64,000 bases of DNA from Dermatemys mawii (taxonomy: Eukaryota > Chordata > Testudines > Dermatemydidae), in the NCBI GenBank assembly GCA_007922305.1, contig ML677335.1:42948804-43012803 (forward strand). The letters are read 5' to 3'. The notes below the pieces were generated by a model. It did no database searches and was not told the origin of the DNA. It saw only the letters and a list, made by a program, of their open reading frames with translations. Made by a program: the position numbers and the translations under genes. Below are positions 1-12,100 of this stretch, one piece after another (positions within the stretch are counted from its first letter, which is position 1; the number at the start of each line of letters is the position of its first letter).

Positions 1-101
1 GTCCCCGCAGTTGCCCATCTCTGGGTTTGACACTGCACGTTTTACTTTGAATTTGCCCTTTTCCTCATGCTTTATCAAACATTTGTCTTGGATATTGACA
101 G

Positions 102-191
102 ATAGTTCACAAAATAATAGATTTGGGATATGCCAAGGATCTGGATCAGGGAAGTTTATGTACGTCATTTGTTGGGACCTTACAATATTTG
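102..191 (+). CDS. CHUK: CHUK coding exon (human residues ~159-188)
   Basis: Encodes 30 whole codons from [12 protein letters not shown] to GTLQYL. It carries the metal-binding DLG aspartate and activation-loop serines equivalent to S176 and S180. The acceptor is ...gatattgacag and the donor gtaagt; both ends are phase 0. This is the first visible exon. Confidence 0.95.
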
Positions 192-3100
192 GTAAGTATT
201 TATTTTTTTCATGTTTACAATTTACTTTGGCATAAATTAATTTGGCATAAATAAATTCTATTTACATGTGTTCCTCAAATCATATATTTTCCAGAAATAG
301 AAGAAAAAAAAATTCTCTGGAGTGTTGTAATTTTAACAATAGCATGATGATGTTGTTTTTTAGGCCCCAGAACTCTTTGAGAGTAAGTCCTACACTGTTA
401 CTGTGGATTACTGGAGCTTTGGAACAATGGTGTTTGAGTGTATTGCAGGATTTAGACCCTTTTTACACAATCTACAGCCATTTACCTGGTAAGATACTTG
501 GTATGAGAGAGCGTGCCTGGGTTTGATAGAGTTGCTTTTTTGTAGGAAGGTGACTGTATGAACTAGAGCAGTGGTCACCAACTGGCTAATCGTGATTGAC
601 TGGTTGATCCTAGAGGATCTCCCAGTGGATTGTGATCTGCCTCAGCATAGCTGCTGCTAAGGCAGACTCCTACCTACCCCAGCCCCAAGCCGTTCCTGGA
701 AGTGGCCAGCACAGCTCCATGGGCAGGGGTTTCCCTCCGCGCACTGTGCCTGCCTGCAAGCACTGCTCCCATTGGCTAGGAGAGCTGCGAGGGCGATGCT
801 TGCAGGCAGGAGCAGCGTGTGGAGCCACGAGTCCCCCCGTTTTTCTCCTCCCACCCCCAACCCCCCCAGGGACCATGAGGGCTTGTAGGCCCCTTCCGAG
901 AGCGGTGTGGGGCCGGGGTAGGCAGGGATCCTGCCTTAGCCTCGCTGTGACTGGGAGCTTCCAGAGGCAGGAGCTGCCTGGTGGGAGGCCATCCCCCATC
1001 CCTGAGTGTCCCCCTGGAGTCTGCAGCCTGAACCTCACCCTGAGCCCCCTCCCAAAGCCAGCATCCAAAACCTGCTCCTGCACCCCAAATCCCAGCCCTG
1101 ACTCCCCCTCCCAGAACCAGCACCCTTTACCCATTCCTGCACCCTAGTGCTCTGCCCCATCCCAGAGCCCCCTCCTGCACCAACTCCCTCCTAAACTTGC
1201 ACTTGGCACCCCCTTCTGCACCCCCTTCTGCACCTCAACCCCCTGTCCCAGGATCAGCCCAGAGCGCCGCCCCCCCTTCCAGAGCCCACATCCTCTCGTG
1301 AGCCCCAACCCTCTGCCCCAGCATGGTGAAAGTGAAGGAGGGTGGGAGAGAGCGGGGGATGGAGTGAATGGGGCAGGGCTTTGGAGAAGGGGCAGGGTAG
1401 ATCCAAAAAGTGATCTTGGGAGACCATTGAACTAGAGTAAGTAAAATAAGAGTACATAAAGTCAGTTTGTCTAGAGAGAATTTTATTTTATAGGCATGAA
1501 AAGATCAAGAAAAAGGATCCAAAACACATCTTTGCTTTTGAAGAGATGACTGGGGAGGTTCGGTTTAGTACCCATTTGCCACAGCCTAACAGTCTTTGTA
1601 GGTAAGTATATTCCTAGTTTTGTGCACATTAATCTCTGAGTTTTCTGTTAAACCATTGAGAGGCAATAGTGAATATGACCAGATTAATTATTTCAGGTAG
1701 TTTTTTAAGAAAATGGCCACAATTTTATTACAAATCCGGGGAGGGGGGGTTGGGGGGGGTCCTGGATGGGGCAGTTAGGGTGGGAGATCTCGGGAGAGGA
1801 TGGTCAGGAGGCAAGGAGCAGGGGGCTCAGATAGGGGTCGGGGTCCCGGGAGAGAAGTTGGGGCAGGGGGTCTCTGGAGGGAGTGGTCAGAGGACAAGGA
1901 GCAGGGGGAGTTGGATGGGTCAGCGATTCTGAAGGGGGCAGTCAGGGGTGAGAAGTGGGAAGGGGTCAGATAGAGGGCGGGGCCAGGCTGTTTGGGGAGG
2001 CACAGCCTTCCCTACCTGGCCCTTCATACAATTTGCAACTCCAATGTGGCCCTCGGGCCAAAATGTTTGCCCACCCCGGGTTAATGTGTGTTGCAGCACA
2101 ATAAAACTAATACCTAGCAGTTGTCTAGCACTTTATCCAAAAACGTTTGAAGATTCTTATGGTTTATGAATGTAAAAAGGGGATTATTGGAGTATTGTGT
2201 TTCTCCTTAGAGTAGTTTTCCATGTGCACATTCCACTACTGGTGGTGCACGTGCTCCTCGTGCCAGAGTTCGGTCTTGTGGTCAGAAGTATTCGCTCAGA
2301 GTGTATGTGCCTTAAGTCTTGTCATGCCCTTCTGAAAGGGGATGTGAGAGAGAGAGAGAGGCACTGGTTGCCATTAGTCCCTGTCAGCCACCTTGTGACT
2401 TGGAACACTCACAGTATCTCCGACTGTCAGCAACCTTTCCTACCAGTTAGCTTACAGTTAGCAAGCTATCTATTTAAGATTTATACCTGTTTTACTAGGG
2501 AATACACATCCTCTATGCCTTTCTCCCATTTCTTCAAATCCAAAGAGTAGTATGGAAGATAAAGCAGACAGTGCCCCTGCAATTCTGGTTCTAGCACAGG
2601 CAAGACGACACTGGTTTCTAGTCCTCCTTCACCTCTCCCTGTGACCACAGATCTGTTATCTCAGCAGGCTGTCCAGATCTTGCACCCATAGCTGCAGTCC
2701 CTGTACTTAACAGCATGGTCTGTAGGACTAACTGATCTGGGGGAATCTTGTTTGTCAGAAGTGCAACACATCATGCTAAGCTTCTGAAGCAATCTACTCA
2801 TAAGTGCTGTGACCTCAAGTGGGTAAGATTTGTCTTCTGGGGATCTGATCTTCATTGTCTGCATCAAATCAGTCCCTGCTTTCTGCACCTGATATTATCT
2901 AGCATCTGTATCCTCTTTGAAGGTCCATTTAGCATCCATTTCAGCCTATCATGTATTAGAAGACAACAGAACCTTATTTACCCGTGACTTGATTGAGAAG
3001 TTTGACAGGTGTGGTGAACATATAGCCACCTTGCTATCATGGGACCTTGACTTAGTCCTTACTCAGCTTATGAGACCACCTTTTGAGGTGATAAATTAGT

Positions 3101-6100
3101 GCTCACTGCTTCATCTGTCAGTCAAGACAGCATTTGTTATAGCAATAATATTGGCCAGAAGGGTAAATGAACTGCAAGTCTTGATGGTTGATCCTCGGTT
3201 TTCTGCAAGGAAAAAAGTTGGTCCTCTGTCCACATCCTAAATTCTTGCCCAAGGTGGTTACTGATTTCAATCTTAACCAATCAATTTGTCTACAGATGCA
3301 TTTTCTCAGATATCATGAATTTAGATGAGGCAGAACTCCACAAACTAGATGCTGAAAGGGCATTAGCATTCTATTCTGATCCCTTTCTATCCTACCGAGC
3401 GAATAGTTAAAGGTCAGGCAATTTCATCTCAGTGCTTGTCTAAATGGGTTACACTATGCAATGAAGAAAGCTACAAACTACCCTGTGTCCCTCTTCCTGT
3501 AAAGGTATGGGCACACTCCACTACAATTAAGACAGCCTTAGACATATTCCCATTACTGAATTCTGCAGACCTACAAAGTGGACCTCTATAAACACATTTA
3601 TTAAATGTCACTTATTTAGCATTCAGATCTGATATGCACTTTGGTAGGGCAGTATTCCAGTGGCTGTTTAATTAGGATTCTGTCCCACCTTCTTCAGAAG
3701 ACAATATTGCATAACAAACTATCCCAAGAGTGGGAATGTGTCAGGGGCCTCTTGAAGAAGAAATTCTAGTTACTCATCTATAGCCAGGGCTCTTTCAGAT
3801 GGTATCTGCACATTCACATTCCCTGCCACTCTTCCTTGGGGTCCTAATGATAATCTCAGATGCGAGGCAGTAGCGGAAGGAACTGAGGTGACTGGAGTGC
3901 CACGCTCCCTTTCGTTACCTTTCCCTCAGAACATACAGCAACAGTGAGGAGAAGGGAGGGATGTGAGAGCTCTCTAGTTGGCACTGCTATGGAATGTTCC
4001 ATTGTTAGAGCTGCACTACAGCACATCCCAAGAGGGGAATGTATAGAGTTAACCTCAAATGTAGTTATCAAGTGAGTAATCTTCATTTCTCTTGGGTCCA
4101 TTTGGAATTGGGGGCCTGGGATGGGACTGTTTGCTTACCAAGAGCAGCAGCAAAGGCATACTCACTCCTCTCCATTTTTCTCTCTGTGGTGTGAATGCCA
4201 AAGACTAACTGGGACCATTGAAATGCACATATTAAACACGGGCTAATTGTTTTTCCTGTAAACTTTTTTTTAAAAAAACCTTAAATCTACAGAGACCGCA
4301 TCAAAGTGGAGTGGATTCAAAAGTCAGGAGATGCAGGAGTTAATGTTCCAGAAGTAACATTACTTCTGCTGCCTTGTTCTTCCTGTTGCTTGTTTCGTAT
4401 GTAGAGTTCTAGTAGTTTCATGTAAAACATGCAAACCATACACTATACTGGATTCCCAATGTGGCCAAGATGATATTATTGTTGAAACCTTAACTTCTGC
4501 CTTGTCTAAGGTGTAATTGTTTGACCTTAATGTCATAGTAATACTTTTCTTGAATTGAATAAGTATAACTACTTTATCAGAGGGAAATAAAACAGTGGAT
4601 ACATACTTTGGGTGAAATCCTGGTCCCACTGAAATCAATAGGATTTTTGTCTCAGTATGTTTTTCTACTACAGGAATTCCTCACTTAAAGTCATCCCTGT
4701 TAACATTGTTATGTTGTGATCAATTAGGTAGCATGCTCATTTAAAGTTGTGCAATGCACCCTTCTAATGTTGTTTGGCAGCCACTTGCTTTGTCCACTGC
4801 TTGCAGGAAGAACAGCCTGTTGCAGCTAGCTGGTGGGTGATTGGAACCAGGGTGGACCAGCAGTCCCCCTATAAGCTCCCCCAAAACAGCTGCCCGCTCC
4901 CCTAAGTTTCCTGTGCAGGAGCTGCCCAGAAGGCTATCAGTTGCCGGCTGTTCAGCTGTCCCTCTCCCCACTGCTATGTTTTGCTCCTGCCCTCTGCCTT
5001 GGAGCTACTCCCCAAGAATCCTGCTTGATGTGGGGAAGAGGAGAAAGAGGGGGCTAATGTCAGGGTGTTCCCTTCCCCCCAGCTCCTCCGCGCCACTTAC
5101 CTCATCCCCTATAGAGCAGGGGAGACACCTGACAGAGGGAGCTCACTGTCAGCAGCTGGTCTCTGCAAGTTGATCTAATTAATAAGACAGTGTATTTAAG
5201 AGTTGGCATACTTAAAGGAGAATGTGTGTCTCTCTCTCTCACACTCACACACACTGCCTGCCTGCCTGCCCTCCCTCCTTTCCTGCTGCCTTGTAGAGTG
5301 TGAAAGTTAACCCTTGAGGGCTCAGCCAATTGCTAATTCATCATTTAGCAGTAAGGCATTCCCTGGGAAATATCCTACCCTCTGACTTCTCACCTCAACC
5401 AAGCTTCACAATCATCATCACTGTACCAGTATTAAATTGTTTGTTTAAAACTTATACTCTGTGTGTAAAAAATGTGTGTGTATAATATATATAAAAATAG
5501 TCTTTTGTGTGGTGAAATTTTTTTTCCTTGGAACCTAACCCCCTTAATTCTTATGAGGGAATTGGATTCGCTTAACATCGTTTTGCTTAGTCACATTTTT
5601 CAGGAACATAACTACAACGTTAAGTGAGGAGTTCCTGTACTGGTAGAAAACACGTTTGAAATAACCGAATTTTTCATTGTAGATTGCTTGCCTTTTTTGT
5701 TTGTATTACACATGTCAGTGTATGGTTTATTTTTGTTTTGTTTAGTATAATTGTGGAACCAATGGAGAGCTGGTTACAACTGATGCTGAACTGGGATCCA
5801 CAGCAGAGGGGTGGAGGTATAGACACAGAAACCAATCGACCAAGATGTTTTCTGTTAATGGATCACATATTGAATTTGAAGGTACGTTTTTAAATGTGCT
5901 ACCTATATACTGATGATGAAGACCCCTCAGTGGACTATGAGTGTCCTAATTGAGTGGAAATCCTTGTACCCTCCAAATCTAGTGTTGGGAAGCATTCTTC
6001 CTTTCCTTGGAGAGAAAACACTTGTGCCTTAATCCAGTTCATATCTGAAGGTCAGAGTATTAGTAGTAATTCTGGAAACATAAGGGTGGCCTAAGACCAA

Positions 6101-9100
6101 TATATGCCATGTATTAAGGATGCACTTTTGACAGTAATTAAAACTTAATTTATCTAATTAGCCTAACTTTTATTTATCTGTACATCAGGAAATCTTTCCA
6201 GGACAGCGTATCACTTAGCCTGATACCTTAGTGCCATTTGTCTCTTGAAAGAATTGATGACTATAAATAAAGGTGACTTTGTTCTTGGTTTTACAGATAG
6301 TACACATCCTAAATATGACTTCTGCCAAGATTGTTTCTTTTCTCTTGCATCCTGAGGAAAGTCTTCATTCGCTTCAGTCTCGCATTGAGCTTGATACTGG
6401 AATAAGTACTGGAAATCAAGAGTTGCTTTTGGAGATGGGAATTTCCTTGGACCCTCGGAAACCTGCTTTCCAATGTGTTATTGATGGAGTGGTAAGATTA
6501 TTTCCATTTTACTCCAGTTGTATTATATATCTTTCCAATGTTCCTGATGATGGAAGACCTATGCATGGGATTTTTTTATTGATGAAGGAAAGAGCATGTG
6601 TTGCTGCCACCCTGCCCTATATACTTTCTGCTGTGGAAAGCTACAAGATGTGGGGGGCACAGGTGCAGCCCCAAAGGACACTACTATTCAAAAGAATCCA
6701 ATCTTGTGCTTGTGTGTGAGGTCTGAGCCTAAGCAGTGCTTCATGTTTCTAGCCCTCTGTAGCTAGGGGCCAATATTTTAAAAAAGAGGTGCTTAACATT
6801 AGGATCCTTAGTCCCAGTTTAAGGACCTAAATAGAAAAGCTCGATTCACTAAAGTGCTGAACCCTCATCAGCTCTCATGTATAAAATGATGGTTGTATAT
6901 GAGATCAGCATCTCCTCTAACTAGTTGATAAAATTGCACAGTAGCAAACCGTTGGATCGGTGAGATGTGTTGAAGACCTTTTGATGACAGTTTTGTGTTT
7001 GGGATTCTCTCTGTTTATAACCTCTCTTTTCCTCACCAGAGAGGCTGGGATAGTTACATGGTTTATTTGTTCGATAAAAGCAAAACTGTGTATGAAGGAC
7101 CTTTTGCTTCCAGAAGTCTGTCTGACTGTGTAAATTACATTGGTAAGTGTATTCCAATAGACTTTGAACCTGAATGCCCTTCAACTAGTTAACACCCACA
7201 TTTGTCTTGCCTTAAAAATCTGTATGGGTATTCTATAGAGTGTCTGTCTGAGCTATTTTCAATTTAAGCTCTTTAAAGATTTTTATTAAAATCCCCGCGC
7301 GTCGAGGGAACACGGTCCGTCTCTGCTGTCAGTAAGTAAATCCCATCAAATAGAACCGCAATCGGTGGGGCCAAAAACTCTCTAGTGTGGGCTCCTATGG
7401 GAGCAGACGGCTATGTAATCATATGAATTAGAAAGGGAAAAGACCTGTGTAATCTGACCATGTCTCCAACTATCACCTCTTAGTCCCCAGGCGTTGCGTT
7501 ACAGCCTTTGGTAACACAACTGAGTGAGAGTGGACACCTTTGCCCATGCCTTATTGACCAAGATGAGTCAGGGGGCGGAGGTAGGAATTAGATGCCGGAA
7601 CCTCTCTTTCCCTCCTGTTCCTCTTTGGAGTGTAGTAGATTATATTATGTGCCATGCTCGCAAGGACTAAGTTATACATGCAACCTTAACTTTGGCATCT
7701 CCTAACTGTTGAGTGCTCAACTGTGCAGCATTAGTGTTCTTCAAATGTAGTGTTTTATCTGGAATTGTGTACAGCACCATAGATGTGCATGGGATTTGAC
7801 TGACAAATAGCAGCTCTTCTGTGAGTGATTGCACATGTCCATTCCACTGTAGGGCTGTAAGTTCTCCAGGGTACAGTTGTCAGAAGTTTTCCCCAGTGGT
7901 ACTCATTGAGGCAGCACCAGTGTTCTCTGTGCCTCGTTCACAGTGCGCAGGCAAACAAGGTGGAGCCATCCCGACCATCCTCAGTTCCTCCCTGCTGCTC
8001 ATGATGATTGTTGGCATTCCCTTTTCTTGGCATTTTTTTTGTCAAGCATGTAAATAATGCCGATTTGTAAGTTTCTCTACAATTAGTGTAGGTTGGTTAG
8101 TTAGTGTAGTTTTTTTAAAAAACTGGCTTTATTGGTTTTGTGGCTCTGGGACCCAGTCTGGGTACCAGCCCTGGTACTAGAAATATTCTGAGCTTTCTAG
8201 TTTTCAGGTCCTGCCACTCTTGTAGTAAGGCAATGCCTAACAGTGACCCTCATGCCAGTTCCCTTAAGAGCTTGTGGGAGGCTGACATGAGCAGTAAATG
8301 TAGCATTTGCAAGGGCTTCAAGTGCTGCTGCAAGAAGTAGAGGGCAGCCAGACTTAAATATCTGCTACATTGTCTGTCTGAACTATCTACCTTGGTCCAG
8401 GTACCAAGTGCCTTGGCATCAGTTAGTAGTATATCTCCAGTGTTACTGGTACTAAGGGGCAGATTGGTGTTGCTGGTACCAAAGAGGAGGCATTGTAAAT
8501 AGGATTTGGTACCTGAGTCATCAAAGGAGGCAAAGAGGTTGATCTTATCTAAAGACTTGGGAGCATGCCCATAGAGGAGACACTTTTCAGGGCACACCTC
8601 TTAGCAGGGAATTTCATTGACTCCAAGGTCCAGCATGGGCCAGTTGATGCCGACAACAGATCAAAGTCCTGTGTGTCCCTGCCTAGCTGTTCTCACCATC
8701 AAGAGTATACTAGGAAATCAGTGATAATTTGACTGAATTAGAAATGTCTTAATTCTGATGATGATGTGTTGTACTTTTTTAATTTGTTGACTGGATCTTC
8801 ACCCACTACTTTATTATGCTCTTCAAGTAGATTATTTTCATAGCTAAAAGAGTTTTGCAGTGTGAAAAATAACACTAGCAGTGGTACAGAAATGCAATGT
8901 TAAACTCTTAAAAATATTCCAGGAAACTTCATTGATACAGTTTTTTTTCTTTTTCTGTTGTGTGCAGTACAGGACAGCAAAGTCCAGTTGCCAATTTCAC
9001 AGCTGCGTAAAGTGTGGGCAGAAGCTGTGCATTATGTGACTGGGCTAAAAGAAGATTACAGCCGGCTATTCCAAGGGCAGAGAGCTGCAATGTAAGTTGG

Positions 9101-12100
9101 TGCAAATTCAGTAGATCAGGAAGAGAGGTGTGACATGGAAGACGTTTGAACTGAAAGATGTATGAATTAAAGGATTCTTGGATACCCATTTCTTTGAAGT
9201 GCTTTGTTCTTTTTGTCCATAAACTTAAATTGTAAACCAGATGAGAACTTGTCCTAATCTCTCAAATTTTCAGTCCTTCTATATATTAATATTTACATCA
9301 GTAAAAGCAACTTTAACTTCAAAATCAACAAGTTAGAGGTTGTTTATGTTGCATTGCTTATTGCAGCTGGTCTGGGTTTATGGTGGCTGTACTTTTTATT
9401 CTTGCAAATACATTTTAGCAGTAAATGTAGATTGAGAATTCAAATGGCTGGTGGTCAAGTCTGGTAAGAAGGAATGCTTTGTGGTCTTCATTAGGTCATA
9501 AATCATAGCAGCAGATGCTGAGCATTTTCAAAAGTGTATTTTCCATCAAACATAATTGTATCTCAGATAAACCACTGTGTTGAGCTGGAGTTAAGTTTGA
9601 GCTCAAATTAGTGATTTTGAGTAAAATACATTGTCCTAATGATGTAATTGTCTCCAAAACAAACATTAATAAGCCCAGAAAATGCCAAGTTAAAGTTAAC
9701 CTTTAAAAGAAAAGATTAGTGCATGATAGCAGTTGTAGTCTCAGGTTAGTTTGAAGTAAACTGATTTTTAAGACGCATTAGATTTTTTTTTCTTCACGGT
9801 GTTACAAAAACCATTAGTTCATTTTTTTAAAAAAGCATTTTAATGTAGCCTGTGCTCATGATTTCAGTAAGTGTTAAGTATGTGTTAAATTGAAAGTTTC
9901 TGTTACTCTAAGACTGTTTGGAACATAATTACATTAATTATATTATCTTTAAAGAATCCACTTCAGAATTTAAATTTTTAACTCCTAAACTACTGGATTT
10001 TCCTGCAAATACTCAGAAAATTCATTCTGTGTCCAGAGTAAATGCTGTAAGTTTGGTGAGGGTACACTACATTCTTCTTCATATGCCAGAGTGGTCGAAT
10101 CTCCACCTTATGTGCAAAACTCAACTCAGCCTTAATTATGGAATCACAACTAGAAGGTCCTTCATATTTATTCAGTTTTATTGAATGTAGCAAAACAGCA
10201 CTCTTCACTGAGGGGTACCTTTACAGGCTAAATTTAAAGTTTCAAAAATCAGTTCTATGAAATAATACAAATATCCTGTATGTTGGAAAATGAAAGCTGT
10301 AGAATTTTCAGGAGGGAAGACTCTACTTCAGATTTTCATAAATCAGGAAAAGCCAAAAGAGATTTTCAAAAACAATTCACCATATTCAAGGAACAGACAA
10401 CAGATGATGATAAAGAGAGATTTTGCAAGTTTAACTATGATGTTTGCTCTGTGACCAATATAATAATACTCATACAGATTGTTCAGACTAGTTTGCATGT
10501 GCAGGGATAGTCAGTCTTATTTATTATTGGTGGTATGGTAGTACCGGGAGGCCCCAGCCATGAACAAGCCCCTGTTTTGCTTGGTGCTGTACAAACACAC
10601 ATGCAATCAGTCCCAGCCACTCACTTAGAGAACTCACTGTCTAAATAGCCAAGACAACTAAAATGGGGGAAAAGGAAGACTTGTGCTCCCCATTTTACAT
10701 ATGGGGAACAGAGGCCCAGAGAGATTTAAGTGACTTGCCCAGGGTCTGTCTCTCTGCTGGAAACTTTATGCCAAAAGGTCGAAAAAATTCAGTGCCACTG
10801 ATGCATTTCCTTTAGATGTTAGAATTCAGATTCTCCATGCATTGATTATAGCAGTTTATTCTTTGTTACTAATTCTCAGAATTACATTTGTACTAATTTT
10901 AACAGGCCCTGTTTGCAATTATTGTTTAGGTTGAGTCTTCTTCGATATAATGCCAACTTAACCAAGATGAAAAACAATATGGTGTCTGCATCTCAGCAAC
11001 TGAAAGCAAAGCTGGAATTCTTTCATCAGAGTATTCATCTTGATCTGGAGAGATACAGTGACCAGATGGCTTATGGAATATGTAAGTATTTTCGGAATAG
11101 TTGAAGGCCCCAAAGAAGGTCATGGTTGGTGCTGTTCCCCCATGGTGGGTAGACAGTTCCTGCTGCAGAGAATTTGTAATGTAAAAGATACAGATAGAGG
11201 TTTGAGGAAGAAAACTCTCACAAGCGAATGAATTTATTGGGGTTTTGTTAGTGTGTTGTATTTTTTTAACTGGGGACAGAGGTCAGGGGACCTAGTTAAC
11301 ATTTTTATTAATGACTTGGAAGAAAACACACAATCATCTCTAATAAAGTTTGCAGATAGACAAGGTAAGTGAGTGATGTCTCTTATTGGACCCAGTTCTG
11401 TTGGTGGAAAGTAGAAGCTTTTGTGTTACACAGAGCTCTTGTTCAGGCCTGGGCTCTCCAATCCTGAAGAAGAGCTCTGTGTAGCTCAAAAGTTTGTACC
11501 TTTCACCAACAGACGTTGGTCCAATAAAAGACATCACCTTCCTTGTGTTTCTCATATCTTGGGACCAATACTGCTGCAACACCACTGCAAACAAAGTTTG
11601 CACATGAGACACAGATTGAGCAAGTGGTAAATAATAAAGAGGAAGTTACTGATATAGAGCGATGTGGATCACTTTGTAAGCTGGGCGAAAGCAAATAATA
11701 TACGTTTTAATATGGCTAAATGTATAGAAGGAGTCCTCGGACTTATGACACAATTAATTCCTCAGAATTACATTCCAAGTCAAAACTCCTTTTTGCATAG
11801 GAATCAATGGTATAAAGGGGGATTGGTTCCTGAACCAAAGCTTGATACACTATTTTCACCACAAGAACCCAGATTTTTGTACTAAAACAATTATAGATGA
11901 TTAACGTAGCAACATCAATGTATTTATTTGGCAAACAACATTCAAATAAACATAAAATCACATGCTTTGACTTCCCAGAACTTTTTGAAGGGCTCTTGGC
12001 TGGGAGCTTCACTGCAGTCTTCTCTGTGATCTTAAAGAAAGTGTCCAAGGAAGTTTGGACAGATGTTCTCCTCTTCTTGTAAATTTCTCTGTAGCAGCTG

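Noticed and set aside
632..1147. 171-codon + strand frame and 154-codon reverse frame
   Set aside because: Both lie inside the GC-rich hAT element, are low-complexity Pro/Gly-rich, and have no family motif.
7291..7330. Short CpG-rich patch in an AT-rich intron
   Set aside because: Only about 40 bases; could be a repeat scrap. No promoter or conserved motif can be argued.
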